This document shows, piece after piece, positions 50,868 through 58,583 of a stretch of 64,000 nucleotides of DNA (position 1 is its first letter; the number at the start of each line of letters is the position of its first letter). Made by a program: the position numbers and the translations under genes. The stretch covers positions 992,001-1,056,000 of the forward strand of contig NZ_CP138921.1 of the NCBI RefSeq assembly GCF_047124445.1. Reading direction: 5' to 3'. The stretch comes from Shimia sp047124445 (GTDB lineage: Bacteria > Pseudomonadota > Alphaproteobacteria > Rhodobacterales > Rhodobacteraceae). The notes beneath the pieces are model-generated. The model was not told the DNA's origin, searched no databases, and saw only the letters and a list, made by a program, of their open reading frames with translations.

Positions 50868-50938
50868 CTCGCAGCTTCATTTGACACAAAACATCGCGGG
50901 GATTTGGGGGCAGCGCCCCCATCCGGCATGAGCAAAAC

Positions 50939-50978
50939 GCACCTCCGCAAAACAGCCGTGATACCGACGCGATACCGA
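50939..50978. repeat. 40-bp intergenic repeat, copy 2
   Basis: Matches 7022-7061 in 37 of 40 bases. This copy lies five bases beyond the mfd stop, in the converging gap between the MFS transporter and mfd. Its two GATAC units are flanked by CGA. Confidence 0.7.
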
Positions 50979-50982
50979 AACG

Positions 50983-53900
50983 CTATTTGGCGGCTTTCGC
51001 CTTCTTGCGCTTCTTCTCGTCCACAACCTTCTGCGCCAGATCCCGGGCAATCGCAAAAGCGCCTTTGATCTTGTCAGACGACTTCTTCCAATCCCGACGC
51101 ACAACAATCTTGTTGTCTTTGACCTTGGCGAGCCCCTTCTGATCCTGAATGAACTCCACCAGCCCCTGCGGCGAGGAAAACTTGTCATTATGGAACTGAA
51201 TGGTCGCCCCTTTTGGCCCGCCATCCAGCTTGGCAATACCCGCTTTCTTACACATCTCCTTAATGCGCACGATCAACAGCAAGGTGTTGACCTCCTTGGG
51301 CAATTTCCCAAATCGATCGATCAATTCTGCGGCAAAACCTTCGAGCTCCACCTTGCCCTGCAAGCCGCTCAAACGGCGATACAGCCCCAGACGCACATCC
51401 AGATCCGGCACATAGCTGTCCGGGATCAGAACCGGCACCCCTAGGTTGATCTGCGGCGCCCATTGGTCATCGCCATCTGACAAACCTTCCAGTTCCCCCG
51501 CCTTGATCTTGGCGATCGCCTCTTCCAGCATCGACTGGTACAGCTCATAGCCCACATCTCGCATCTGCCCAGACTGCTCTTCGCCCAGCAGGTTGCCGGC
51601 CCCACGAATATCAAGGTCTTGAGACGCCAAGGTAAATCCGGCTCCCAAGGTATCCAGAGAGCCTAGAACCCGCAGCCGTTTTTCCGCCGCTGGCGTCAAT
51701 TTTGTCCGGGGTTTTGTGGTCAAATACGCATAAGCCCGCGTCTTGGAACGCCCCACCCGACCGCGAATTTGATACAGCTGGGCCAGACCAAACATGTCCG
51801 CGCGATGCACAATCATCGTATTGGCCGTTGGAATATCCAGGCCGCTCTCCACAATCGTCGTCGCCAACAGCACATCATATTTGCCATCATAAAACGCATT
51901 CATGCGGTCATCGAGCTCGCCGGCCGCCATCTGTCCATTGGCCGTGATAAAACTCACCTCTGGCACATGATCGCGCAAAAACTCTTCGATTTCAGGCAGA
52001 TCACTGATGCGAGGCACCACATAGAAACTCTGCCCCCCGCGATAATGCTCCCGCAAAAGCGCCTCACGGACCGTCACGGCATCAAAGGCGCTCACATAAG
52101 TGCGGATCGCCAGACGGTCCACCGGCGGCGTGCCAATGATCGACAGATCGCGGACGCCAGACAGGCTCAACTGCAAGGTCCGTGGGATCGGCGTCGCGGT
52201 CAGCGTCAACACATGCACGTCACTGCGCATCTGCTTGAGCCGCTCCTTATGTGCCACACCAAAGTGCTGCTCTTCATCAATGATCAGCAGGCCGAGGTTC
52301 TTGAACCGGATATTCTTGGCCAACAAGGCATGTGTGCCCACCACGATATCCACCGTGCCGCGCGCCATGCCATCGCGCGTTTTCTCCGCGTCCTTTGCTG
52401 TAACAAAGCGTGACAAAGCCCTGACTTCCAAAGGAAACCCACGGAACCGCTCTGCAAAGCCCTTGGCGTGTTGCCGCGCCAACAAGGTGGTGGGCGCAAT
52501 CACCGCCACCTGCTGACCAGACATCGCTGCGACAAAGGCCGCCCGCATCGCCACTTCAGTTTTGCCAAATCCTACGTCGCCACAAACCAACCGGTCCATT
52601 GGGCGCCCGGACGCCAGATCGCCAATGACGTCCTCAATCGCACGCAGCTGATCCTCGGTCTCCTGATATGGGAACCGCGCCGAAAACTCTTCCCAGGCAT
52701 GATGCTGCGCTTCCAACACCGGTGCAGACCGCAACTCCCGCTCCGCCGCCACGCGAATAAGCCGATCCGCCATCTCGCGAATACGCTCTTTCAGCTTGGC
52801 TTTCTTCGCCTGCCAAGCACCACCACCAAGCCGGTCTAACAGCCCTTCGTCATGGCCGTATTTGGACAGCAGCTCGATGTTCTCAACCGGCAGATAAAGC
52901 TTTGCGCTTTCAGCATATTCCAGCGCAATGGTCTCATGCGCAGCCCCTGCTGCAGTAACCACTTCAAGGCCCAAATAGCGTCCAACACCGTGGTCCACAT
53001 GCACCACCAGATCGCCAGGGCTCAGCGACTGCGTCTCGGTCAGGAAGTTCTCGGCCCGCTTCTTCTTGCGCGGCGCGCGGATCAGACGATCCCCGAGTAC
53101 ATCCTGCTCCGAAATGACCGTCATTCCCGGTGTTTCAAAGCCGTGCTCCAGCGCCCAGACCGCCAAAAACAGTCCGGTTTTGCCAAGGTTCCGCGCATCG
53201 TTGACGTGGATGGTCTCTGCCAGCCCCTCATCCTCAATCAACCCGCTCAAACGTTCCCGCGCGCCCTCGGAATAGCTCGCCACCACAACCGGCCCATCCG
53301 CCAGTTTTTTGCGAATATGGTCTGCCAAGGCTCCAAACAGGCTCAGGTTTTCCTGTTGACGTTCCGGTGAGAAATTGCGGCCAATACGCCCGCCTGCATC
53401 AATCACACCCGGCCCGGACGCCTGCGGCAATGCCGAGAAATGCAGCACCCGCCGACCACCGATCGCCTCGGTCCACGCCGCATCATCCAGATACAACAAC
53501 TCCGGTGGTACCGGCTTATAAACAGTATCCAACCGCGCCTTCTGCGACATCGCATGTTGGCGGGTCTCATACTGATCCGCCACGCTGTCCCACCGCGCAA
53601 TCCGGGCTGCATCCGATTGATCGTCAACGGAAATCACCGCATCCGGCAGGTAATCAAACAGCGTTTCCAATCCCTCGTGGAAGAACGGCAGCCAATGCTC
53701 CACACCCTGATGCTTGCGCCCAGCACTGATCGCCTCATAAAGTGGATCATCTGTGCCCGCCGCGCCAAACTCGATGCGGTAGTTTTGCCGAAACCGCGTG
53801 ATCGCGGCCTCGTCGAGAATAACTTCGCTCACTGGCGCCAGTTCGATCATGTCGAGCTTTTCTGTGGTCCGCTGCGTCGCCGGATCAAACCGTCGCACGC

Positions 53901-54450
53901 CATCGAGCACATCCCCAAAGAAATCCAGTCGAACCGGCCCGCTGTCACCCGGCGGGAAAATGTCAATGATCCCGCCCCGGATCGCATAGTCGCCCGGCTC
54001 CATCACCGTAGGCGCTTGGGTGAATCCCATGCGCACAAGGAACTGCCGCAACGCCTCTTCATCAACGCGCTGATCCACCTGCGCCCGAAACGCCGCTTCT
54101 TTCAAAACCTTGCGCGCTGGCACACGTTGCGTCGCCGCATTTAGCGTGGTCAGCAACACAAACTGGCTGGGCATGTCATGCACCAGTCCCGCCAGCGTCG
54201 CCATCCGCGTGGCCGAAATATCGGCATTCGGCGACACGCGGTCATAAGGCAGACAATCCCACCCCGGAAACACAATCACCGGCATGTCCGGCGCAAAGAA
54301 CTCAAGCGCCGACTTGGTGGCCGCCATGCGCTTGTCGTCACGCGCCACATGCACAACCGGCCCGTTGCTCTTGGCGACCTCTTTCAGGATCAGCTGAGCG
54401 TCAAAGCCTTCCGGAGCCCCACCAACAGAGATGTGTTGCGCGTCTTTCAT
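50983..54450 (-). CDS. mfd: Transcription-repair coupling factor
   Basis: A 1155-residue Mfd, full length for the family. The N-terminal UvrB-like region (FPGWDCLPYDRVSPNADI), the RNA-polymerase-interacting domain (SPGDLVVHVDHGVGRYLGLE at about 500) and the SF2 motor with Walker A CGDVGFGKTEVAMRAAF, box II DEEQHFG, LTATPIPRTL and QLYQIRGRVGRSKTRAYAYL are all present. It removes stalled RNA polymerase and recruits UvrA. The C-terminus ends Lys-rich. Confidence 0.95.
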   Translation of the reverse strand: MKDAQHISVGGAPEGFDAQLILKEVAKSNGPVVHVARDDKRMAATKSALEFFAPDMPVIVFPGWDCLPYDRVSPNADISATRMATLAGLVHDMPSQFVLLTTLNAATQRVPARKVLKEAAFRAQVDQRVDEEALRQFLVRMGFTQAPTVMEPGDYAIRGGIIDIFPPGDSGPVRLDFFGDVLDGVRRFDPATQRTTEKLDMIELAPVSEVILDEAAITRFRQNYRIEFGAAGTDDPLYEAISAGRKHQGVEHWLPFFHEGLETLFDYLPDAVISVDDQSDAARIARWDSVADQYETRQHAMSQKARLDTVYKPVPPELLYLDDAAWTEAIGGRRVLHFSALPQASGPGVIDAGGRIGRNFSPERQQENLSLFGALADHIRKKLADGPVVVASYSEGARERLSGLIEDEGLAETIHVNDARNLGKTGLFLAVWALEHGFETPGMTVISEQDVLGDRLIRAPRKKKRAENFLTETQSLSPGDLVVHVDHGVGRYLGLEVVTAAGAAHETIALEYAESAKLYLPVENIELLSKYGHDEGLLDRLGGGAWQAKKAKLKERIREMADRLIRVAAERELRSAPVLEAQHHAWEEFSARFPYQETEDQLRAIEDVIGDLASGRPMDRLVCGDVGFGKTEVAMRAAFVAAMSGQQVAVIAPTTLLARQHAKGFAERFRGFPLEVRALSRFVTAKDAEKTRDGMARGTVDIVVGTHALLAKNIRFKNLGLLIIDEEQHFGVAHKERLKQMRSDVHVLTLTATPIPRTLQLSLSGVRDLSIIGTPPVDRLAIRTYVSAFDAVTVREALLREHYRGGQSFYVVPRISDLPEIEEFLRDHVPEVSFITANGQMAAGELDDRMNAFYDGKYDVLLATTIVESGLDIPTANTMIVHRADMFGLAQLYQIRGRVGRSKTRAYAYLTTKPRTKLTPAAEKRLRVLGSLDTLGAGFTLASQDLDIRGAGNLLGEEQSGQMRDVGYELYQSMLEEAIAKIKAGELEGLSDGDDQWAPQINLGVPVLIPDSYVPDLDVRLGLYRRLSGLQGKVELEGFAAELIDRFGKLPKEVNTLLLIVRIKEMCKKAGIAKLDGGPKGATIQFHNDKFSSPQGLVEFIQDQKGLAKVKDNKIVVRRDWKKSSDKIKGAFAIARDLAQKVVDEKKRKKAKAAK

Positions 54451-54491
54451 CGGTGTAACCGTCCAGTTTTCAAGTTGTTACGCGAGCAAGC

Positions 54492-55025
54492 TCACCCAAG
54501 CGGGGAGATTTGAAAGTTCTGAAACATGCCCCAAAGCGAAGTCACAAAAATCGAGATCATGCCAATAAGCTGCACCCAAAACCGATGCCGCGCCAGCCGT
54601 TTTCGCAGCTCTTCGCCTGTGGGGCTGTCCGCACGAATGCGTCGGGCCACACGAATGCTCAACATGCTGACGATGCTCATCGGAAACAGGAGCAAAAACA
54701 CCGCCTGCGCAAACTCGACGTTATAGGCAAACCCAACACCGGCCAATCCGGTGAGGATAAAGAACGTAAATCCGATCAGAAAGAGCCCTGACACATCAAT
54801 GATATGCAGCAGACGATTGCTGTTGATCCGCACCAGATCCTGCAAATCAATCTCCGCCTGACCACCATTGCGTTTGGCCCGCAACACGGAATCCCATGGC
54901 ACGCCTAGCACCCAGTGGCTGGCCGAAGACCAGAAAACCGCCAGCGCAATCCAGAACCAAAGGTTGCTGAAACTGCGCATATCAATGAGTTCAAAAATGG
55001 TTTGGCTCAGGTCCAAAGTCTTCAC
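54492..55025 (-). CDS. Small integral membrane protein, function unknown
   Basis: A 177-residue protein with four membrane segments (about 20-40, 80-100, 105-125, 150-170) and a cytoplasmic charged loop (RAKRNGGQAEIDLQDLVRIN). IFELIDMRSFSNLWFWIALAV is conserved among Rhodobacteraceae. Databases sometimes label such proteins as a component of the SufBCD complex, but nothing in the sequence shows iron-sulfur assembly. The start is a GTG at 55025. It is divergent from hemB. Confidence 0.65.
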   Translation of the reverse strand: MKTLDLSQTIFELIDMRSFSNLWFWIALAVFWSSASHWVLGVPWDSVLRAKRNGGQAEIDLQDLVRINSNRLLHIIDVSGLFLIGFTFFILTGLAGVGFAYNVEFAQAVFLLLFPMSIVSMLSIRVARRIRADSPTGEELRKRLARHRFWVQLIGMISIFVTSLWGMFQNFQISPLG

Positions 55026-55133
55026 TGCCCTTTAGATTTTCACTTCACATACCGCGCCCCTGCGGCAATTCCTAGCCTTGAGGTGCGCGAAAATCCGTGG
55101 CACCTCTGCTGTTGCAAATTTACGGAGCCTGCC

Positions 55134-56135
55134 ATGACCCTCACGCCAGCGCCTTTTCCCACCACACGCCTGCGCCGCACGCGTCAATCCGCTGCTGTAC
55201 GCGGCCTTGTGCGTCAGAACACGCTGACCGTGGATGACCTGATCTGGCCCGTGTTTGTGCGCGATGGCGAAGGGGTGGAAGAGCCTATTCCGTCCATGCC
55301 GGGCGTGTACCGACGGTCCGTTGACAAGATTGTCGAGGCCGCCCGCGAAGCCGCGGTTTTGGGCATCCCGGTGATTTGCCTGTTTCCCTACACCGATCCG
55401 GCCTTAAAAACCGAAGACTGCGCCGAGGCCTGGAACCCGGACAACCTCTCCAACCGCGCCACCCGTGCAATCAAGGAAGCGGTGCCCGAGATCGCCGTGA
55501 TGACCGATGTCGCGCTGGATCCTTACAACATAAATGGCCATGACGGCTTTGTGGTTGACGGCGAGATCGTCAATGACGCCACAGTTGAAGCGCTCGTAAA
55601 ACAAGCACTGTCCCAAGCCGAAGCTGGTGCCGACATCATTGGCCCTTCCGACATGATGGACAACCGCATCGGCGCCATCCGCACCGCACTGGAGGCCAAC
55701 GGTTTCCAGAACGTCATGCTGATGAGCTACGCCGCCAAATACGCCAGCGCTTTTTATGGCCCGTTCCGCGATGCGGTTGGCGCCTCAGGTGCGCTCAAAG
55801 GCGACAAAACCACCTATCAAATGGACCCGGCCAACGCGGACGAGGCCCTGCGTCTGGTGGCCCGTGACCTATCAGAAGGCGCCGACATGGTGATGGTTAA
55901 ACCCGGCATGCCCTATCTGGACATCTGCCGGAACGTGAAGGACGTGTTTGGCGTGCCCACCTTTGCGTATCAGGTCTCCGGAGAATACGCGATGATCACC
56001 GGCGCGGCGCAAAACGGCTGGATCGACGGCGACAAAGCCATGCTGGAAAGCCTGATGGCCTTCAAACGTGCCGGTTGCGACGGCATCCTGACCTATTTCG
56101 CGCCCGCTGTGGCCCGCAAACTGGCAGAAAAGTAG
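55134..56135 (+). CDS. hemB: Delta-aminolevulinic acid dehydratase (porphobilinogen synthase)
   Basis: A 333-residue enzyme that joins two 5-aminolevulinate molecules to make porphobilinogen. The Schiff-base lysines are in SYAAKYASAFYGPF and MVMVKPGMPYLD. The metal loop reads TDVALDPYNINGHDG, lacking the zinc cysteines, so it is the Mg-dependent type. The ATG at 55134 has GGAG upstream. Confidence 0.95.
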   Translation: MTLTPAPFPTTRLRRTRQSAAVRGLVRQNTLTVDDLIWPVFVRDGEGVEEPIPSMPGVYRRSVDKIVEAAREAAVLGIPVICLFPYTDPALKTEDCAEAWNPDNLSNRATRAIKEAVPEIAVMTDVALDPYNINGHDGFVVDGEIVNDATVEALVKQALSQAEAGADIIGPSDMMDNRIGAIRTALEANGFQNVMLMSYAAKYASAFYGPFRDAVGASGALKGDKTTYQMDPANADEALRLVARDLSEGADMVMVKPGMPYLDICRNVKDVFGVPTFAYQVSGEYAMITGAAQNGWIDGDKAMLESLMAFKRAGCDGILTYFAPAVARKLAEK

Positions 56136-56268
56136 CCAAAAACCACGCAAAATATAGTGATCCGGCGCAGTTTTCGTGACATCGTAGCCTGCGCCCTCTA
56201 TACTGATGCCAAACCGGATCACAAAAACCGGTGGCATGAGCAGAACCAAAACATATGGGCAAAAGACC

Positions 56269-56829
56269 ATGAACACTCTCACACGACGCGGCTTTGCGCT
56301 GAGCGGACTGGCAGCGGCAGGCATGACCGCCGCTTGCGGCAACGGCGTAGGCTCCAACGCCTCCAGCGAGATCGACGCGCGCGTTGACACCACGCTGGAC
56401 TATCTCTTCACCGAATACCCCAACACGCTGGATCTGAAGGCAAAATCCACCGGCATTCTGACAATGCCTCTGATCACCGAAGCGGGTTTTGGATTTGGCG
56501 GCGGCTACGGCCGTGGCGCCCTGCGCATCGACGATGTGACCGTGGACTACTACTCCGCCACCAAAGGCAGTGTGGGCCTGCAACTGGGCGCACAACAACA
56601 TGCCCATGTGCTGTTCTTCATGACCGAAGGCGCTTTGACCGAGTTCCGCAGCTCCAACGGCTGGGCGGCCGGCGCCGGTGTGCAATATGTGGTCGCCAAC
56701 GAAGGCGCCAATATTTCTGCTGAAACCACCAACCTTCTGGCCCCGGTGATCGCGGTCATCTTTGGTCAGGCGGGTCTCAAGGTCGGTGCCACGCTCGAAG
56801 GCATCAAATATACACGCATTATCCCGTAA
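56269..56829 (+). CDS. SYLF (YSC84-like) lipoprotein
   Basis: A 186-residue lipoprotein. The N-terminus combines a twin-arginine-like start (TRRGFALSGL) with a lipobox ending in AAC, so it is probably lipidated. The mature part is a SYLF/YSC84 domain (ILTMPLITEAGFGFGGGYGRG, VGLQLGAQQHAHVLFFMTE). SYLF proteins bind lipids in eukaryotes; the bacterial role is unclear. The start at 56269 is preferred to upstream frames. Confidence 0.78.
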   Translation: MNTLTRRGFALSGLAAAGMTAACGNGVGSNASSEIDARVDTTLDYLFTEYPNTLDLKAKSTGILTMPLITEAGFGFGGGYGRGALRIDDVTVDYYSATKGSVGLQLGAQQHAHVLFFMTEGALTEFRSSNGWAAGAGVQYVVANEGANISAETTNLLAPVIAVIFGQAGLKVGATLEGIKYTRIIP

Positions 56830-56848
56830 GCCTCTGACGCCACTGGAT

Positions 56849-57655
56849 ATGCAGTGTCTCAAAGACATTTCTTACATCGAGCGCGACGGACAAACCCTCG
56901 CGCTCGATTTGTATCTGCCAGACGATGCTCCACCATCTGGCCTGATGCTGTTTGCCCATGGAGGCGGTTTTGTAAAAGGCGACCGCACTGGCCCGCCCGC
57001 GGAAAAACTTGCTGGCAAACTGACTGATCTTGGCGTGGCCATGGCGTCGGTCAGCTATCGACTGAATACCGAGGACACCGACCTGCCGGTTCCCATCCGG
57101 CGGCAGGTCTATGCCTATCGCCGCCGTGCCAAAGACTGCGGTATCGCGCTCCAGCACAACCTGATGGGTCCACGGTTTGAAGCGGCGCGTCAGGACGTTG
57201 GCGCCGCGTTTCAGTTTCTACAAAGCACGCAATCTCCGCAGGACTTCAGCGCACTGACCATAGGTCTCATCGGCATCTCAGCGGGCGGCATGGTTGGGTT
57301 ATCCTTGGCCTTTCCCGATGAAAACCTGCCCAAATTTGAAAAGCCCGCCTGCGTGATCGCCTTGGGCGCGGCCTTACAAAATCCTTGGGCACTCACGAAA
57401 AACGCACCGCCCTGCCTCATGCTGCACAGCTGCGAGGACCGCATTGTACCAACCGAGAACTGTGAGCTACTGGGACCGCTCATAGCGCAAACCAAGGCCC
57501 CGATCGACATTCAAATCTGCGCAAGGAAGGGCCACAACGCACCGGTGCACGCGTTGTTTGAAGGCGACGCCCCGGACGGGACGCCGTATTGGCAAATGGC
57601 GCTTGATCTGATGCGCCAAGTAGGTGTGCTTAACCCATCGCCCGCAGGCGCTTGA
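56849..57655 (+). CDS. Alpha/beta hydrolase (BD-FAE/esterase-lipase type)
   Basis: A 268-residue hydrolase. The oxyanion motif is HGGGF, the nucleophile elbow is GISAGG (catalytic Ser), acid Asp lies in SCEDRIVP, and the His in RKGHNAP. Substrate unknown. It starts 20 bases after the SYLF gene and its end overlaps the converging reductase gene by 26 bases. Confidence 0.8.
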   Translation: MQCLKDISYIERDGQTLALDLYLPDDAPPSGLMLFAHGGGFVKGDRTGPPAEKLAGKLTDLGVAMASVSYRLNTEDTDLPVPIRRQVYAYRRRAKDCGIALQHNLMGPRFEAARQDVGAAFQFLQSTQSPQDFSALTIGLIGISAGGMVGLSLAFPDENLPKFEKPACVIALGAALQNPWALTKNAPPCLMLHSCEDRIVPTENCELLGPLIAQTKAPIDIQICARKGHNAPVHALFEGDAPDGTPYWQMALDLMRQVGVLNPSPAGA

Positions 57656-58502
57656 TCAGGCTCGACGTATCCCAACGCCCGCCGCCTTGCTTCTGCACAT
57701 CTTTGTAAAACTGATCCACCAGCGCGGTCACAGGCAGGCTGGCACCAACTTCATCCGCCGTCGACAGACAAATCCCTAGGTCTTTGCGCATCCAGTCCAC
57801 GGCAAACCCATGCTCAAACTCATCGTCGATCATGGTCTCATAGCGGTTCTGCATCTGCCAGCTGCCCGCAGCGCCACCGGCGATCACCTCGACAACCGCA
57901 CGACCGTCCAGCCCGGCTTTTTCGGCAAAATGCAGCCCCTCGGACAGGCCTTGTACCAAGCCGGCAATACAAATTTGGTTCACCATTTTGGTCAGCTGCC
58001 CTGCACCGCTCTCACCCAAGCGCTTGATGGAGCGCCCATAAGCCTGCATTACAGGCTCCGCTGCACCGTAGCTCGCTTCATCGCCACCACACATAATCGA
58101 CAAAACGCCATTCTCGGCACCAGCTTGTCCACCAGACACCGGCGCATCCACAAAGGCAATGCCTTGCGCTTTACCCGCGTCATACAGCTCTGCTGTCACT
58201 TTTGCCGACACTGTGGTGTGATCGACAAAGATCGTGTCAGCCGCCATGCCTTCAAACGCGCCATTCTCGCCAATGCAGACCTGGCGCAGGTCATCGTCAT
58301 TGCCGACACAGCACATCACAAAATCCGCGCCCTGGACGGCCTCTTTTGGCGTCGCGCCAAACGACCCGCCATGCTCTTTCACCCAGGCTTCCGCCTTGGC
58401 AGTTGTGCGATTGAAAACAGTCACTTCGTGACCGGCCTTCACCAAGTGGCCAGCCATCGGATAGCCCATTACACCCAGACCCAAAAAGGCAACTTTTGCC
58501 AT
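57630..58502 (-). CDS. NAD(P)-dependent beta-hydroxyacid dehydrogenase (3-hydroxyisobutyrate dehydrogenase family)
   Basis: A 290-residue reductase. The Rossmann motif is FLGLGVMGYPMA, FNRTTAKAEA after the second strand suggests NADP preference, DAPVSGGQAGAENG binds substrate, and the catalytic Lys is in GQLTKMVNQ. The family includes 3-hydroxyisobutyrate, tartronate semialdehyde and succinic/glutaric-type hydroxyacid reductases. I cannot fix the substrate. Confidence 0.85.
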   Translation of the reverse strand: MAKVAFLGLGVMGYPMAGHLVKAGHEVTVFNRTTAKAEAWVKEHGGSFGATPKEAVQGADFVMCCVGNDDDLRQVCIGENGAFEGMAADTIFVDHTTVSAKVTAELYDAGKAQGIAFVDAPVSGGQAGAENGVLSIMCGGDEASYGAAEPVMQAYGRSIKRLGESGAGQLTKMVNQICIAGLVQGLSEGLHFAEKAGLDGRAVVEVIAGGAAGSWQMQNRYETMIDDEFEHGFAVDWMRKDLGICLSTADEVGASLPVTALVDQFYKDVQKQGGGRWDTSSLIKRLRAMG

Positions 58503-58583
58503 CGTCTTTTCCCCAACTGTCTATTGTCGTAATACTTGTCTCGCCTGCGCAAGCAGAAGGCAAGAACAAACAAGGGCAGCCCC

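Noticed and set aside
50983..54450. Several plus-strand open frames up to 234 codons within mfd
   Set aside because: They are antisense shadows of a clear full-length Mfd and lack domains or ribosome binding sites.
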